NCBI RefSeq assembly: GCF_042432815.1
Contig: NZ_JBHLWM010000008.1
Location: forward strand, 930,001-994,000
Direction of reading: 5' to 3'
Source: Rhodopseudomonas telluris
GTDB lineage: Bacteria; Pseudomonadota; Alphaproteobacteria; Rhizobiales; Xanthobacteraceae
Length of the DNA: 64,000 nt
Position 1 is the first letter of the stretch, and every line of letters begins with the position of its first letter. A program made the translations under genes and the position numbers. Shown here piece after piece: positions 9,042 to 18,162 of this stretch. A model generated the notes under the pieces. It saw only the letters and a list, made by a program, of their open reading frames with translations. It ran no database searches and was not told the origin of the DNA.

Positions 9042-11314
9042 TCATCCTCACGCTGATCCGACGCCGCCGGAGTGGCGTCGACGGGCGCTGGCCGGACGGT
9101 ATTCCTTTGCACCGAGGCGTCCGCCGCTACCTCCACGGGGGCGGGCCACCATGGCCGGTCCCGGCCGCTCGGCCGGACGACCTCGCTGGTGAAGCCGCCG
9201 TCCCTGCCCCAGGTTTGCCACAAGGCCAGCGCGCCGCCACTCGTGAGCAAATCGGCCCCGATCAGCCGCGCTGCGCACTCAGGTGGCGACGGCGCAATTG
9301 CCACCACCAGCGCCGCCCGCGTGCAATCATCGGCCACCCCATCGACACGCAGCGACAGCGCCACCAGCCGCCCATCCGCGAGCGCGGCGACGCAGCCATC
9401 GGCATCGCACGACACGCCATCGCGCAGCGAAGCCGCATCCGGCATGCGCGAATCCGCATCCGCGGAAAGCCACTCCTTGAGTCTGAACGTATCTGCCGTG
9501 CTCTGCATCACGCGCAGCCGCCCATCGGCGCCACGCACCGCGACCTGGCGGCCATCGCCGGCGATCAGGATGTCTGGCTGCTTCGTCATCAGCGCCCAGC
9601 TCGTTGCAGCGACGAGGAGCAGCGCGCCGCCGTAGCGGAGCGGCGTCTGCAGCAGGCCGAATAACACGATGCCCAAGGACGCCAGCAACAGTGGCCCGGT
9701 GCCGAACGCGGCCATCCGGCCGATGGCGCCGGGCAACGTCGCGACCCACAACGCGACGACGATCATCCAGTCGATGCCGATTTCCATGATCCGCCAGAAC
9801 ACACCGTCGAGACCGAACGGCATTGCGGCAAGCCCGAGCAGACCGGCCGGCATCACCACCGCCGACACCATCGGCATCGCCAGCAGATTGGCGATCACGC
9901 CATACGGCGTGATGCGGTGGAAGTGATAGGCGGCGTACGGCATCGTGGCGAGCCCGGCGACCAGCGACGCTAGCGCCAGTGTCACGATCTCGCGCCCGCC
10001 CCATAACGCCGCTCGCGCGGCCGCCGAACTATCAGCGCGCGCGAACAACGTCGGCATGCCGATCTGCACCAGCGCGACCAGCCCCAGCGTCGCAGCGAAC
10101 GACATCTGAAAACTGGGATGGACAAGCGCTTCCGGCGCGACCAGCAGCACGATCAGAGCCGCGATCGCCAACGTCCGGAACGTGATGGCGCGGCGATCGA
10201 CCATCACCGCCATCAGCACGACTGCCGTCATCAGAAAGCTGCGCTGGGTCGCGACTTCCGCGCCCGACAGCAACAGATAGAACGCCGCCGCAACGAGCGC
10301 CGCCGCAGCCGCAACCTTCTTGATCGGAAACGTCACCGTGAGCGCCGGGATCAGGGCCAGCAGCGCGCGGACCACGAAGAACACAACGCCGGCGACGACC
10401 GCCATGTGATAGCCGGAGATCGACAGCACATGGCCGAGCCCGGAGATGAACATCGCATCGTTGATCGGCGTGGAGATCGCATCGCGCTTACCGGTGAGCA
10501 GCGCGGTGGCGATGGCCCGCTGATCGCCGCCGAGCACGGCGCGGATACGCGCGTCGATTCCGTCGCGCAGGCCCTGCATGATGGCCGCGTAGCGCAGCCG
10601 CCAGCCACCCTCGGCCGGCGGATCGAGCGCCGTGATGGCGCCGAGCGCGAAGCCCGAGGCCGCGATGTCCTGGAAGTAGAGATCCCGGCCGAAATCATAA
10701 GAGCCCGGCCGCAATGGCGACAGCGGCGGCTGCAGTCGCGCCTTCAGCGAGACGAAGCTGCCGACCGCAGGCGCCGTGCCCTTGCGAACCGAGATGCGGA
10801 CGCGGTGCAGCGCAGGCGCTCGGCCGGACGCATCCAATTCGGCGATCCGCAGGACGAAGCGGTCGGTGCGTTCGCGCTCTTCGCGGGCTTCGACAAATCC
10901 TTTGAGCGCCGCGGACTGCACCGGCTTATCCAGCACCGGATGCGCGATCCGCCACGCCTTCAGCGACACCGTCGCAAAGCCCGCCGTCAACGCGGCTATC
11001 AGCAGCACGGCAGGAAACGCGCGGGTCCGTCGCAGGAGAAACGCGGCCGCGGCGAATGCTGTCGCCACGACGCACGCCACCCAGGCGATCGGTTCGCGCT
11101 CGGCGGCGAAGTACAGGGCGATCCCGGCGCCGAATGCAACGGGCACATACGGCAACAGCCGCCCCGGCCCGGCCTCAGCCCGTGCCCACTCCCGCAATCG
11201 GTCGATGATAACGGGCCAGAATGACGCGCCCCAGGGCGCCAACACGCCTGCCCGCGCGGCGCCGCGGGTCGGCCACGTCCTGACTTTGGCTCGCCCCCGC
11301 TCCAACGCACGCAC
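9038..11314 (-). CDS. comEC: ComEC/Rec2-family DNA-uptake channel protein
   Basis: ComEC forms the inner-membrane channel through which single-stranded DNA enters during transformation. The 758-residue protein has N-terminal membrane segments and a DUF4131-like soluble region. The central polytopic Competence domain follows, with LLTGKRDAISTPINDAMFISGLGHVLSISGYH split across its first helix. The C-terminal region (about 150 residues) lacks the HxHxDH metal motif of the beta-lactamase-like domain, so any nuclease activity there is probably lost. The start is a GTG because no ATG lies near the N-terminus. Competence of this organism cannot be inferred from this gene alone. Confidence 0.85.
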   Translation of the reverse strand: MRALERGRAKVRTWPTRGAARAGVLAPWGASFWPVIIDRLREWARAEAGPGRLLPYVPVAFGAGIALYFAAEREPIAWVACVVATAFAAAAFLLRRTRAFPAVLLIAALTAGFATVSLKAWRIAHPVLDKPVQSAALKGFVEAREERERTDRFVLRIAELDASGRAPALHRVRISVRKGTAPAVGSFVSLKARLQPPLSPLRPGSYDFGRDLYFQDIAASGFALGAITALDPPAEGGWRLRYAAIMQGLRDGIDARIRAVLGGDQRAIATALLTGKRDAISTPINDAMFISGLGHVLSISGYHMAVVAGVVFFVVRALLALIPALTVTFPIKKVAAAAALVAAAFYLLLSGAEVATQRSFLMTAVVLMAVMVDRRAITFRTLAIAALIVLLVAPEALVHPSFQMSFAATLGLVALVQIGMPTLFARADSSAAARAALWGGREIVTLALASLVAGLATMPYAAYHFHRITPYGVIANLLAMPMVSAVVMPAGLLGLAAMPFGLDGVFWRIMEIGIDWMIVVALWVATLPGAIGRMAAFGTGPLLLASLGIVLFGLLQTPLRYGGALLLVAATSWALMTKQPDILIAGDGRQVAVRGADGRLRVMQSTADTFRLKEWLSADADSRMPDAASLRDGVSCDADGCVAALADGRLVALSLRVDGVADDCTRAALVVAIAPSPPECAARLIGADLLTSGGALALWQTWGRDGGFTSEVVRPSGRDRPWWPAPVEVAADASVQRNTVRPAPVDATPAASDQREDD

Positions 11315-11382
11315 ACTCCATCAGGCGCGCATGCAGATTGAGGCAGATCGCGAACGCCGGCAACAACCGCCGGCGTGAACTA

Positions 11383-13065
11383 TCAGCTTTTACCGCCTAC
11401 TTCCTTGGCGAAGGTATCGCGTAACCCGATAGTACGGTTGAAGACCGGCTTGTCCGACGTGGAGTCCTTGTCGCGAACGAAGTACCCCTGCCGTTCGAAC
11501 TGCATCGGCTCGGTCCAGTTGCCGGCCGCCACCTCCGGCTCGAGCCGCGCGTCGGTCAGCACTTCGAGCGACTGCGGATTGAGATCGGCCGTGAAGGTCG
11601 CGGCGCTCGGCGACGAATTGGCGAACAGCTGATTGTAGACCCGGATCTCGGCCGGCACCGAGTGCGAGGCCGACAGCCAGTGGATCGTGCCCTTGACCTT
11701 GCGGCCGTCCGGCGCGTTGCCGCCGCGGGTTTCCGGATCGTAGGTGCAGCGCAGTTCGACGATCTCGCCGGCGTCGTTCTTCACCACCTCGCGGCACTTG
11801 ATGAAATACGCGTAGCGCAGCCGCACTTCGTTGCCGGGAAACAGCCGGAAGAACTTCTTCGGCGGCGTCTCCATGAAGTCGTCCTGCTCGATATAGATCT
11901 CGCGGCCGAAGGTAATCTTCCGAGTGCCGGCAGAGGGATCGTCGGGGTGATTGATCGCCTCGAGTTCCTCGATCTGGCCCTCCGGATAGTTCTCGATCAC
12001 TACCTTCAGCGGCCGCAGCACCGCCATGCGGCGCTGGGCGGCGCGGTTCAGCTCCTCGCGGATGCAGAACTCCAGCATGCCGACATCGACCACGCTGTTG
12101 GCCTTGGCAACGCCGATGCGCTTGACGAATTCGCGGATCGCGGCCGGCGGCACACCGCGGCGCTTCATCCCGGCCATCGTCGGCATCCGCGGATCGTCCC
12201 AGCCGGCGACATGGCCGCCGCGCACCAGCTCGGTCAGCACTCGCTTCGACAGCAGCGTGTAGGTGATGTTGAGCCGGGCGAATTCGTACTGCTTGGGCTG
12301 CGACGGCACCGGCAGCTTCGACAGCAGCCATTCGTACAGCGGCCGATGATCCTCGAACTCCAGCGTACAGATCGAATGCGTCACGCCCTCGATCGCGTCG
12401 GACTGGCCGTGGGCGTAGTCATAGCTCGGATAGATCGACCAGGCCTCGCCGGTGCGCGGATGATGCGCATGGAGGATGCGGTACAGCACAGGGTCGCGCA
12501 GATTGATATTGCCCGACGCCATGTCGATCTTGGCGCGCAGGACGCGCGCGCCGTTCGGAAATTCACCGGCTTTCATCCGCCCGAACAGGTCGAGGTTTTC
12601 CTCGACCGAACGGTCGCGGAACGGGCTGTTCTTGCCGGGCTCGGTCAGGGTGCCACGGGTCTCGCGGATCTCGTCCTGAGACTGGTCGTCCACATAGGCG
12701 TCGCCGTTCCGAATGAGCAGTTCGGCCCAGGCGTAGAGCTGGTCGAAATAGTCCGACGCGTAGAAGACGTTGGAGCCCCAGTCGTAGCCGAGCCAGCGCA
12801 CATCGGTCTGGATGGAATCGATGTATTCCTGCTCTTCCTTGGTCGGGTTGGTGTCGTCGAAGCGCAGATTGCAGCGTCCCCCGAATTCCTGGGCGATGCC
12901 GAAATTCAGAGCGATCGACTTCGCATGGCCGATATGCAGGTAGCCGTTCGGCTCCGGCGGGAACCGCGTCACCACGGTCCGGTGCCTGCCGGCCTCGAGA
13001 TCGGCCTGGACGATGTCGCGGATGAAGTCGCGCCCTGCCTCGGTCGTTGCGTCTGCCGTGGTCAT
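11383..13065 (-). CDS. glnS: Glutaminyl-tRNA synthetase
   Basis: GlnRS charges tRNA-Gln with glutamine. The 560-residue class I synthetase has PPEPNGYLHIGHAKS with HIGH at residues 44-47, the Rossmann core, a KMSKS-like loop LLSKRVL, and the C-terminal anticodon-binding barrels. An in-frame TTG lies one codon upstream, but the ATG is preferred. Its presence suggests direct glutaminylation, although many alphaproteobacteria instead use GatCAB on misacylated tRNA. The gene is divergent from gltX with 156 bases between them. Confidence 0.96.
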   Translation of the reverse strand: MTTADATTEAGRDFIRDIVQADLEAGRHRTVVTRFPPEPNGYLHIGHAKSIALNFGIAQEFGGRCNLRFDDTNPTKEEQEYIDSIQTDVRWLGYDWGSNVFYASDYFDQLYAWAELLIRNGDAYVDDQSQDEIRETRGTLTEPGKNSPFRDRSVEENLDLFGRMKAGEFPNGARVLRAKIDMASGNINLRDPVLYRILHAHHPRTGEAWSIYPSYDYAHGQSDAIEGVTHSICTLEFEDHRPLYEWLLSKLPVPSQPKQYEFARLNITYTLLSKRVLTELVRGGHVAGWDDPRMPTMAGMKRRGVPPAAIREFVKRIGVAKANSVVDVGMLEFCIREELNRAAQRRMAVLRPLKVVIENYPEGQIEELEAINHPDDPSAGTRKITFGREIYIEQDDFMETPPKKFFRLFPGNEVRLRYAYFIKCREVVKNDAGEIVELRCTYDPETRGGNAPDGRKVKGTIHWLSASHSVPAEIRVYNQLFANSSPSAATFTADLNPQSLEVLTDARLEPEVAAGNWTEPMQFERQGYFVRDKDSTSDKPVFNRTIGLRDTFAKEVGGKS

Positions 13066-13221
13066 CAAATCGATCTTTCTTCCTATCGGAACCCGAGGCG
13101 GTATCTGCCAAATCCGGGGGCCCGCGCCAACCCCCGAAGGCCGCGCGGACCACTTTAGTTATGCGCCGATCCTGCTATACACCCTGCGCGCCGCTCCGGC
13201 GCGTTCCAATCCCAGTATCGA

Positions 13222-14643
13222 ATGACCCGTCCTGTCGTCACCCGCTTCGCGCCCTCGCCCACCGGCTTCCTCCATATCGGCGGTGGCCGCACCGCCCTGT
13301 TCAACTGGCTGTACGCGCGCAAGCACGGCGGCAAGATGCTGCTGCGAATCGAAGATACCGATCGTCAGCGCTCGACCCAGCCGGCGATCGACGCGATTCT
13401 CGACGGCCTGAAATGGCTGGGCATCGATTGGGATGGCGAGACCGTCTACCAGTTCGCCCGCGCCGCCCGGCACCGCGAGGTCGCCGAGCAATTGCTGGCC
13501 GCCGGCAAGGCCTATCGCTGCTACGCGACCGCGGAGGAATTGACGGCGATGCGCGAAAAGGCGCGCGCCGAGGGCCGCACCAAGATGTACGACGGCAGCT
13601 GGCGCGATCGCGACCCGGCGGAGGTGCCGGCCGACGTCAAGCCGACGATCCGCCTCAAGGCGCCGCTCACCGGCGAGACCGTGATCGAAGATCAGGTTCA
13701 GGGCCGCGTCGCCTGGCAGAACGAGAACCTCGACGACCTGGTGCTGCTGCGCGGGGACGGCACGCCGACCTACATGCTCGCGGTGGTGGTCGACGACCAC
13801 GACATGGACGTCACCCACGTCATCCGTGGCGACGATCACCTGATCAACGCGGCGCGGCAGAAGCAGATCTACGACGCGATGGGTTGGGAGCTGCCGGTGA
13901 TGGCGCATATCCCGCTGATCCACGGCCCGGACGGCTCGAAGCTGTCGAAGCGCCATGGCGCGCTCGGCGTCGACGCTTACCGCGCCATGGGCTACCTGCC
14001 GGCGGCGCTGCGCAACTATCTGGTGCGGCTCGGCTGGAGCCACGGCGATCAGGAAATATTTACCACGCAGGAAATGATCGACGCGTTCGACCTGCCGGCG
14101 ATCGGCCGCTCGGCCGCGCGGTTCGATTTCGCCAAGCTGGAAAGCCTCAACGGCCACTACATCCGCCAGAGCGACGATCAATCCCTCGTGACCCTGCTGG
14201 AAGACCTGCTGCACTACATCCCGCAGGGCTCGACCATCGCGGCCCGGATCAACGAGACCACCCGCGCCCAGCTGCTGCAGGCGATGCCCGGGCTCAAGGA
14301 GCGCGCCAAGACGCTGCTGGAACTGCTGGACAATGCCGGCTTCATCCTCGCGGACCGGCCGCTGGCGGTGGACGCCAAGGGACAGGCGGTGCTGACACCG
14401 GAGACCCGCGCCCTGATCGGGCAGTTAAAGGCCGCTCTCGAGGACGTTTCGCCCTGGACGGCAGCGACCACCGAGGCGGCGATGCGGAGCTTTGCCGAAC
14501 AGGCCGGCCTCAAGCTCGGCGCCGTCGCACAGCCGCTGCGTGTCGCGCTGACCGGGCGGACCACCTCGCCCGGGATTTTCGACGTTCTGGCGGTGCTGGG
14601 GCGCGACGAATGCCTGTCGCGACTGGCCGATCAGGCCGCTTAG
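13222..14643 (+). CDS. gltX: Glutamyl-tRNA synthetase
   Basis: GluRS charges tRNA-Glu, which serves both translation and 5-aminolevulinate synthesis where the C5 pathway exists. The 473-residue protein has PSPTGFLHIGGGRT with the HIGH-equivalent at residues 18-21, and the KMSKS loop KLSKRHG at residues 240-246. Length and order match bacterial GluRS. Rhizobiales often carry two gltX genes, so this may be one of two. It is divergent from glnS, its paralog within the class Ib synthetases. Confidence 0.96.
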   Translation: MTRPVVTRFAPSPTGFLHIGGGRTALFNWLYARKHGGKMLLRIEDTDRQRSTQPAIDAILDGLKWLGIDWDGETVYQFARAARHREVAEQLLAAGKAYRCYATAEELTAMREKARAEGRTKMYDGSWRDRDPAEVPADVKPTIRLKAPLTGETVIEDQVQGRVAWQNENLDDLVLLRGDGTPTYMLAVVVDDHDMDVTHVIRGDDHLINAARQKQIYDAMGWELPVMAHIPLIHGPDGSKLSKRHGALGVDAYRAMGYLPAALRNYLVRLGWSHGDQEIFTTQEMIDAFDLPAIGRSAARFDFAKLESLNGHYIRQSDDQSLVTLLEDLLHYIPQGSTIAARINETTRAQLLQAMPGLKERAKTLLELLDNAGFILADRPLAVDAKGQAVLTPETRALIGQLKAALEDVSPWTAATTEAAMRSFAEQAGLKLGAVAQPLRVALTGRTTSPGIFDVLAVLGRDECLSRLADQAA

Positions 14644-14656
14644 CGGTTGCAGGAGA

Positions 14657-14720
14657 GGCCCGCAATCGGGCCGTCTTGCGGTGCACACGGCAATAAGCTA
14701 CGCATTCCGCGTGTGCTTTT
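14657..14720 (+). terminator. Possible terminator region after gltX
   Basis: Two hairpins follow the gltX stop. The first is GGCCCG-CAAT-CGGGCC (14657-14672), followed by GTCTTG. The second pairs GCACACGG with CCGCGTGTGC across a loop of about 16 bases and ends in TTTT (14717-14720). Neither has a long T-tract, so the call is moderate. Together they probably reduce read-through into gltA. Confidence 0.42.
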
Positions 14721-14791
14721 AGGCCAACCAGTCTCGCTCGCATCTTCGGTGCGCCGCCGCTGGTTTCGACAACGACATCGGGGACCACACG

Positions 14792-16096
14792 ATGGACGCA
14801 ACGACAAACAACAAGACAGCAACGCTTACGGTTGGAAACAAGACCTACGATCTTCCCATTCTGACCGGGACGGTTGGCCCCGATGTCGTCGACATCGCCA
14901 AGCTCTACGGCCAGACCGGCATGTTCACCTACGATCCGGGATTCACCTCGACGGCGAGCTGCCAGTCGAAGATCACCTATATCGACGGTGACGCGGGCGT
15001 TCTGCAGTATCGCGGTTACCCGATCGAACAACTCGCCGAGAAGGGCGACTTCCTCGAGACCTGCTACCTCCTGCTGTACGGCGAGCTGCCGACCAAGGCG
15101 CAGAAGGAAGACTTCGATTATCGCGTCACGCGCCACAACATGGTGCACGAGCAGATGGCCCGGTTCTTCCAGGGCTTCCGCCGCGACGCTCACCCGATGG
15201 CGGTGATGGTGGCTTCGGTCGGCGCGCTGGCTGCGTTCTATCACGACTCCACCGACATCAACGATCCGACCCAGCGGATGGTCGCCTCGATCCGGATGAT
15301 CGCCAAGGTGCCGACGCTGGCCGCGATGGCCTACAAGTACTCGGTCGGCCAGCCCTTCATCTATCCGAAGAACTCGCTCAGCTACGCGGCGAACTTCATG
15401 CGGATGTGCTTCGCCACGCCGTGCGAAGAGTACGTCGTCAACCCGGTGCTGGCGAACGCGCTCGACAAGATCTTCACGCTCCACGCCGACCACGAGCAGA
15501 ACGCCTCGACCTCGACGGTCCGCATCGCCGGCTCGTCGGGCGCCAACCCGTTCGCCTGTATCGCCGCCGGCATCGCCTGCCTGTGGGGCCCGGCACACGG
15601 CGGCGCCAACGAAGCGGCGCTGCAGATGCTGAAGGAGATCGGCGATGTTTCGAACATCCCGGACTTCATCGCCAAGGTGAAGGACAAGAACTCGTCGGTG
15701 CGGCTGATGGGCTTCGGCCACCGCGTCTACAAGAACTACGATCCGCGCGCCAAGATCATGCAGCAGGTCTGCCACGAAGTGCTGGCCGAGACCGGTCACC
15801 ACGGCGACCCGCTGCTGAAGGTGGCGATGGAGCTCGAGAAGATCGCGCTCAGCGATCAGTACTTCATCGACCGCAAGCTGTACCCGAACGTCGACTTCTA
15901 TTCGGGCATCACGCTGAAGGCGATGGGCTTCCCGACCGACATGTTCACCGTGCTGTTCGCGGTCGCCCGCACCGTCGGCTGGATCAGCCAGTGGAGCGAG
16001 ATGATCGAGGATCCGCAGCAGAAGATCGGCCGTCCGCGCCAGCTCTTCACCGGCGCGACCACCCGCGACTACGTCGAGATCGACAAGCGCGGCTGA
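14792..16096 (+). CDS. gltA: Citrate synthase (hexameric, type I)
   Basis: Citrate synthase condenses oxaloacetate and acetyl-CoA at the entry to the TCA cycle. The 434-residue protein has the active-site His269 in GPAHGGANEAAL, His310 in GFGHRVYKNYDPRA, and the catalytic Asp in the VDFYSGI segment. Length and the N-terminal beta domain match the Gram-negative hexameric enzymes, which are usually inhibited by NADH. It is followed by a strong bidirectional terminator. Confidence 0.97.
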   Translation: MDATTNNKTATLTVGNKTYDLPILTGTVGPDVVDIAKLYGQTGMFTYDPGFTSTASCQSKITYIDGDAGVLQYRGYPIEQLAEKGDFLETCYLLLYGELPTKAQKEDFDYRVTRHNMVHEQMARFFQGFRRDAHPMAVMVASVGALAAFYHDSTDINDPTQRMVASIRMIAKVPTLAAMAYKYSVGQPFIYPKNSLSYAANFMRMCFATPCEEYVVNPVLANALDKIFTLHADHEQNASTSTVRIAGSSGANPFACIAAGIACLWGPAHGGANEAALQMLKEIGDVSNIPDFIAKVKDKNSSVRLMGFGHRVYKNYDPRAKIMQQVCHEVLAETGHHGDPLLKVAMELEKIALSDQYFIDRKLYPNVDFYSGITLKAMGFPTDMFTVLFAVARTVGWISQWSEMIEDPQQKIGRPRQLFTGATTRDYVEIDKRG

Positions 16097-16118
16097 TCGC
16101 TTCAGCCTGGTCGAAAAG

Positions 16119-16151
16119 AAAACGGCGAACCGCCTGGCGGTTCGCCGTTTT
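16119..16151. terminator. Bidirectional terminator between gltA and the deaminase gene
   Basis: A perfect 33-base palindrome has arms AAAACGGCGAACCGCC and GGCGGTTCGCCGTTTT around a single T. Because the outer arms are A4 and T4, it can act as an intrinsic terminator on both strands. It lies 22 bases after the gltA stop and 41 bases past the stop of the convergent deaminase gene, so it can serve both. Confidence 0.88.
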
Positions 16152-16192
16152 GCTTTGTGAGGCACGCCGCGGTCGGAGCGCGTAACGCAAAC

Positions 16193-16837
16193 TCAGTAGC
16201 GCGCGCGATCCGGGAGGTTGCGGAATTCCTGCCAGACCTTCTGCGCGTCGCTCCGCATCATCTGAGCGATCTTAACCTTACGTTTTGCGTACGGCTGCTT
16301 CATATCTGCGCCGATGTTTGAGTCGTCGAACAGGTCGGCGTAATCGGTCCACGACGCCGCAAAGAAGATCCGGTCGAGGCGCGCCCAATATGCCGTCGCG
16401 TAGCACATCGGGCAGCACTCGCAGCTCGTGTACATGGTCGCGCCGCGCAGGTTCGGCGCACCGACCTTCTTGCAGGCCGCCCGGATCGCGTTGACTTCGG
16501 CATGTGCCGACGGATCGTTGTCGCGCAACACGCTGTTGCCGGTCGCTGCGAGAACTTCGCCGTTGCGGACGATCACGGCGCCAAAAGCGCCGCCGGTCTT
16601 CTCGACAACGCCCGCCTTACGCATCAGCTCGATCGCCTGGGTCATGTGCTGGCGATCCTGCTCGGTGATCGCAGTAGCGGCCGCCGGCTTGGCCTCCGCG
16701 ACCCTCGCCCCGACCGGTAACACGGCAGCGCCGAATGCCGCAGCGCCGGTCGCCAGGAAATTCCGGCGATGGACGACGGTGGCCGAAGCGAACAACGCGT
16801 CCAGCGACGACGTGGTTTGAATGGGTAGTTTGGTCAC
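16193..16837 (-). CDS. Tat-exported CMP/dCMP-type nucleoside deaminase
   Basis: The 214-residue protein combines a twin-arginine signal (HRRNFLATG, then an Ala-rich hydrophobic stretch ending near AEAKP) with a zinc deaminase domain. The domain has HAEVNAIRAAC (zinc His and catalytic Glu) and SCECCPMC (the zinc-binding PCxxC equivalent). It resembles the guanine deaminase/TadA-like family in the order of motifs. Export to the periplasm is inferred from the signal. No ATG is available. GTG at 16837 has GGAG ten bases upstream, so it was chosen over the GTG at 16873. The substrate is unknown. Confidence 0.82.
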   Translation of the reverse strand: MTKLPIQTTSSLDALFASATVVHRRNFLATGAAAFGAAVLPVGARVAEAKPAAATAITEQDRQHMTQAIELMRKAGVVEKTGGAFGAVIVRNGEVLAATGNSVLRDNDPSAHAEVNAIRAACKKVGAPNLRGATMYTSCECCPMCYATAYWARLDRIFFAASWTDYADLFDDSNIGADMKQPYAKRKVKIAQMMRSDAQKVWQEFRNLPDRARY

Positions 16838-16983
16838 TTTGGGTGAGCTCCGGTTGCGACGATACGCGCCCACTCCGATCCGCGCGGGCGCAAATGGGAG
16901 CGTCGAGGTTTCCGGACGTTAGGGCCGACTGATTGAGAATTGATTGCAACAACGCCGACGTTACAATCGCAAACCGGCGATCG

Positions 16984-18162
16984 TCAGTCGTTGCCCATCA
17001 CGTCCAGCACGATGTCGGCCGCGCGTGCGCTCGGGGTCTGGTCGCCCGTCGACAGGATCCCGTCGATGGTCGCAAACGCGTCGAGCTGGCGCTGCCGTGC
17101 GGGCGTGTCGGCGAGTAGTACGCGCAGTGCCGGCGCGAGCTTGGCCGGCACGCAGTCTTCCTGGATAAACTCGGGGACGACGTCCTGTCCGATCACCAGA
17201 TTGGCCAGGATGACCGTGCCGGGACGTACTACGCGCCGCGCGATCCAGATCTCGACGTTGCCGGCCCGATAGGCCGTCACCATCGGCACGCCGGCGATCG
17301 CCAGCTCCAGTGTCACCGTGCCGGACTTCGCAAGTGCCGCACGCGCGGAGCGGAAGGCCGCACGCTTGTCCTGCTCGCCGACCACGATCCGCGGCTGCAC
17401 GTCCCAGCTTGCGACCGCATCGCGCACCAGCGGCTCCAGATGCGGCGTGGTCGGCAACACCGGGTCGAACGCAACACCTTCACGCCTGAGCTGCGCCAGC
17501 GTTGCGCCAAATGCAGCGGCGTGGTGACGGACTTCGCTGCGCCGGCTGCCGGGTAGCACCAGCAACAGCGGCGGCTCGCCGTCGCGGCGCGCCTGCTCCT
17601 GGGCATTCGGCCGAAGCGATCCAATTTGCGCCGTCAGCGGATGACCGACGTAGGTACACGGCGGACCGTTGAGCCGGCGATACTCCGTGGGCTCGAACGG
17701 CAGCAAAGCCAGCACGTGATCGACGTAGCGGAGCATTGCCCGGGCGCGGCCGGGCCGCCACGCCCACACCGTTGGCGACACGTAGTCGATGATGGGAATC
17801 GCCGGATCGCGCGCCCGCACCCGCTTTGCGACACGGTGCGTGAAGTCGGGACTATCGATGATCACCAGCACATCCGGCTTCGCCGCCAGGACGGCATCCG
17901 CAGCACGCCGGATCAGCTTCAGAATACTCGGCAGCCGCTGCACGACAGCGGCAAAGCCGATAATCGACAGCTCTTCGATCGGAAACAGCGGGACCAGCCC
18001 CTCGCCCGCCATCGTATGGCCGCCGATGCCTTCGATCCGCACGCCATCGCCGAGCCGCGCCCGCAACTCACGCATCAGGGCACCGCCGAGACGATCGCCG
18101 GATTCCTCGGTCGCGATCAGATACACGGTCCGCACGCGATCTCGCTGCGACGCGGCCGTCAT
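16984..18162 (-). CDS. lpxB: Lipid-A-disaccharide synthase
   Basis: LpxB joins UDP-2,3-diacylglucosamine and lipid X (2,3-diacylglucosamine 1-phosphate) to form the lipid A disaccharide backbone on the inner face of the inner membrane. The 392-residue GT19 protein has LIATEESGDRLGGALMREL at its N-terminus, IIDSPDFTHRVAKRVR and YVSPTVWAWRPGRA in the middle, and LVLPGSRRSEV in the UDP-binding half. Its ATG overlaps the lpxI stop (ATGA). A longer open frame upstream is lpxI read out of frame. It ends the lpx cluster. Confidence 0.96.
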   Translation of the reverse strand: MTAASQRDRVRTVYLIATEESGDRLGGALMRELRARLGDGVRIEGIGGHTMAGEGLVPLFPIEELSIIGFAAVVQRLPSILKLIRRAADAVLAAKPDVLVIIDSPDFTHRVAKRVRARDPAIPIIDYVSPTVWAWRPGRARAMLRYVDHVLALLPFEPTEYRRLNGPPCTYVGHPLTAQIGSLRPNAQEQARRDGEPPLLLVLPGSRRSEVRHHAAAFGATLAQLRREGVAFDPVLPTTPHLEPLVRDAVASWDVQPRIVVGEQDKRAAFRSARAALAKSGTVTLELAIAGVPMVTAYRAGNVEIWIARRVVRPGTVILANLVIGQDVVPEFIQEDCVPAKLAPALRVLLADTPARQRQLDAFATIDGILSTGDQTPSARAADIVLDVMGND

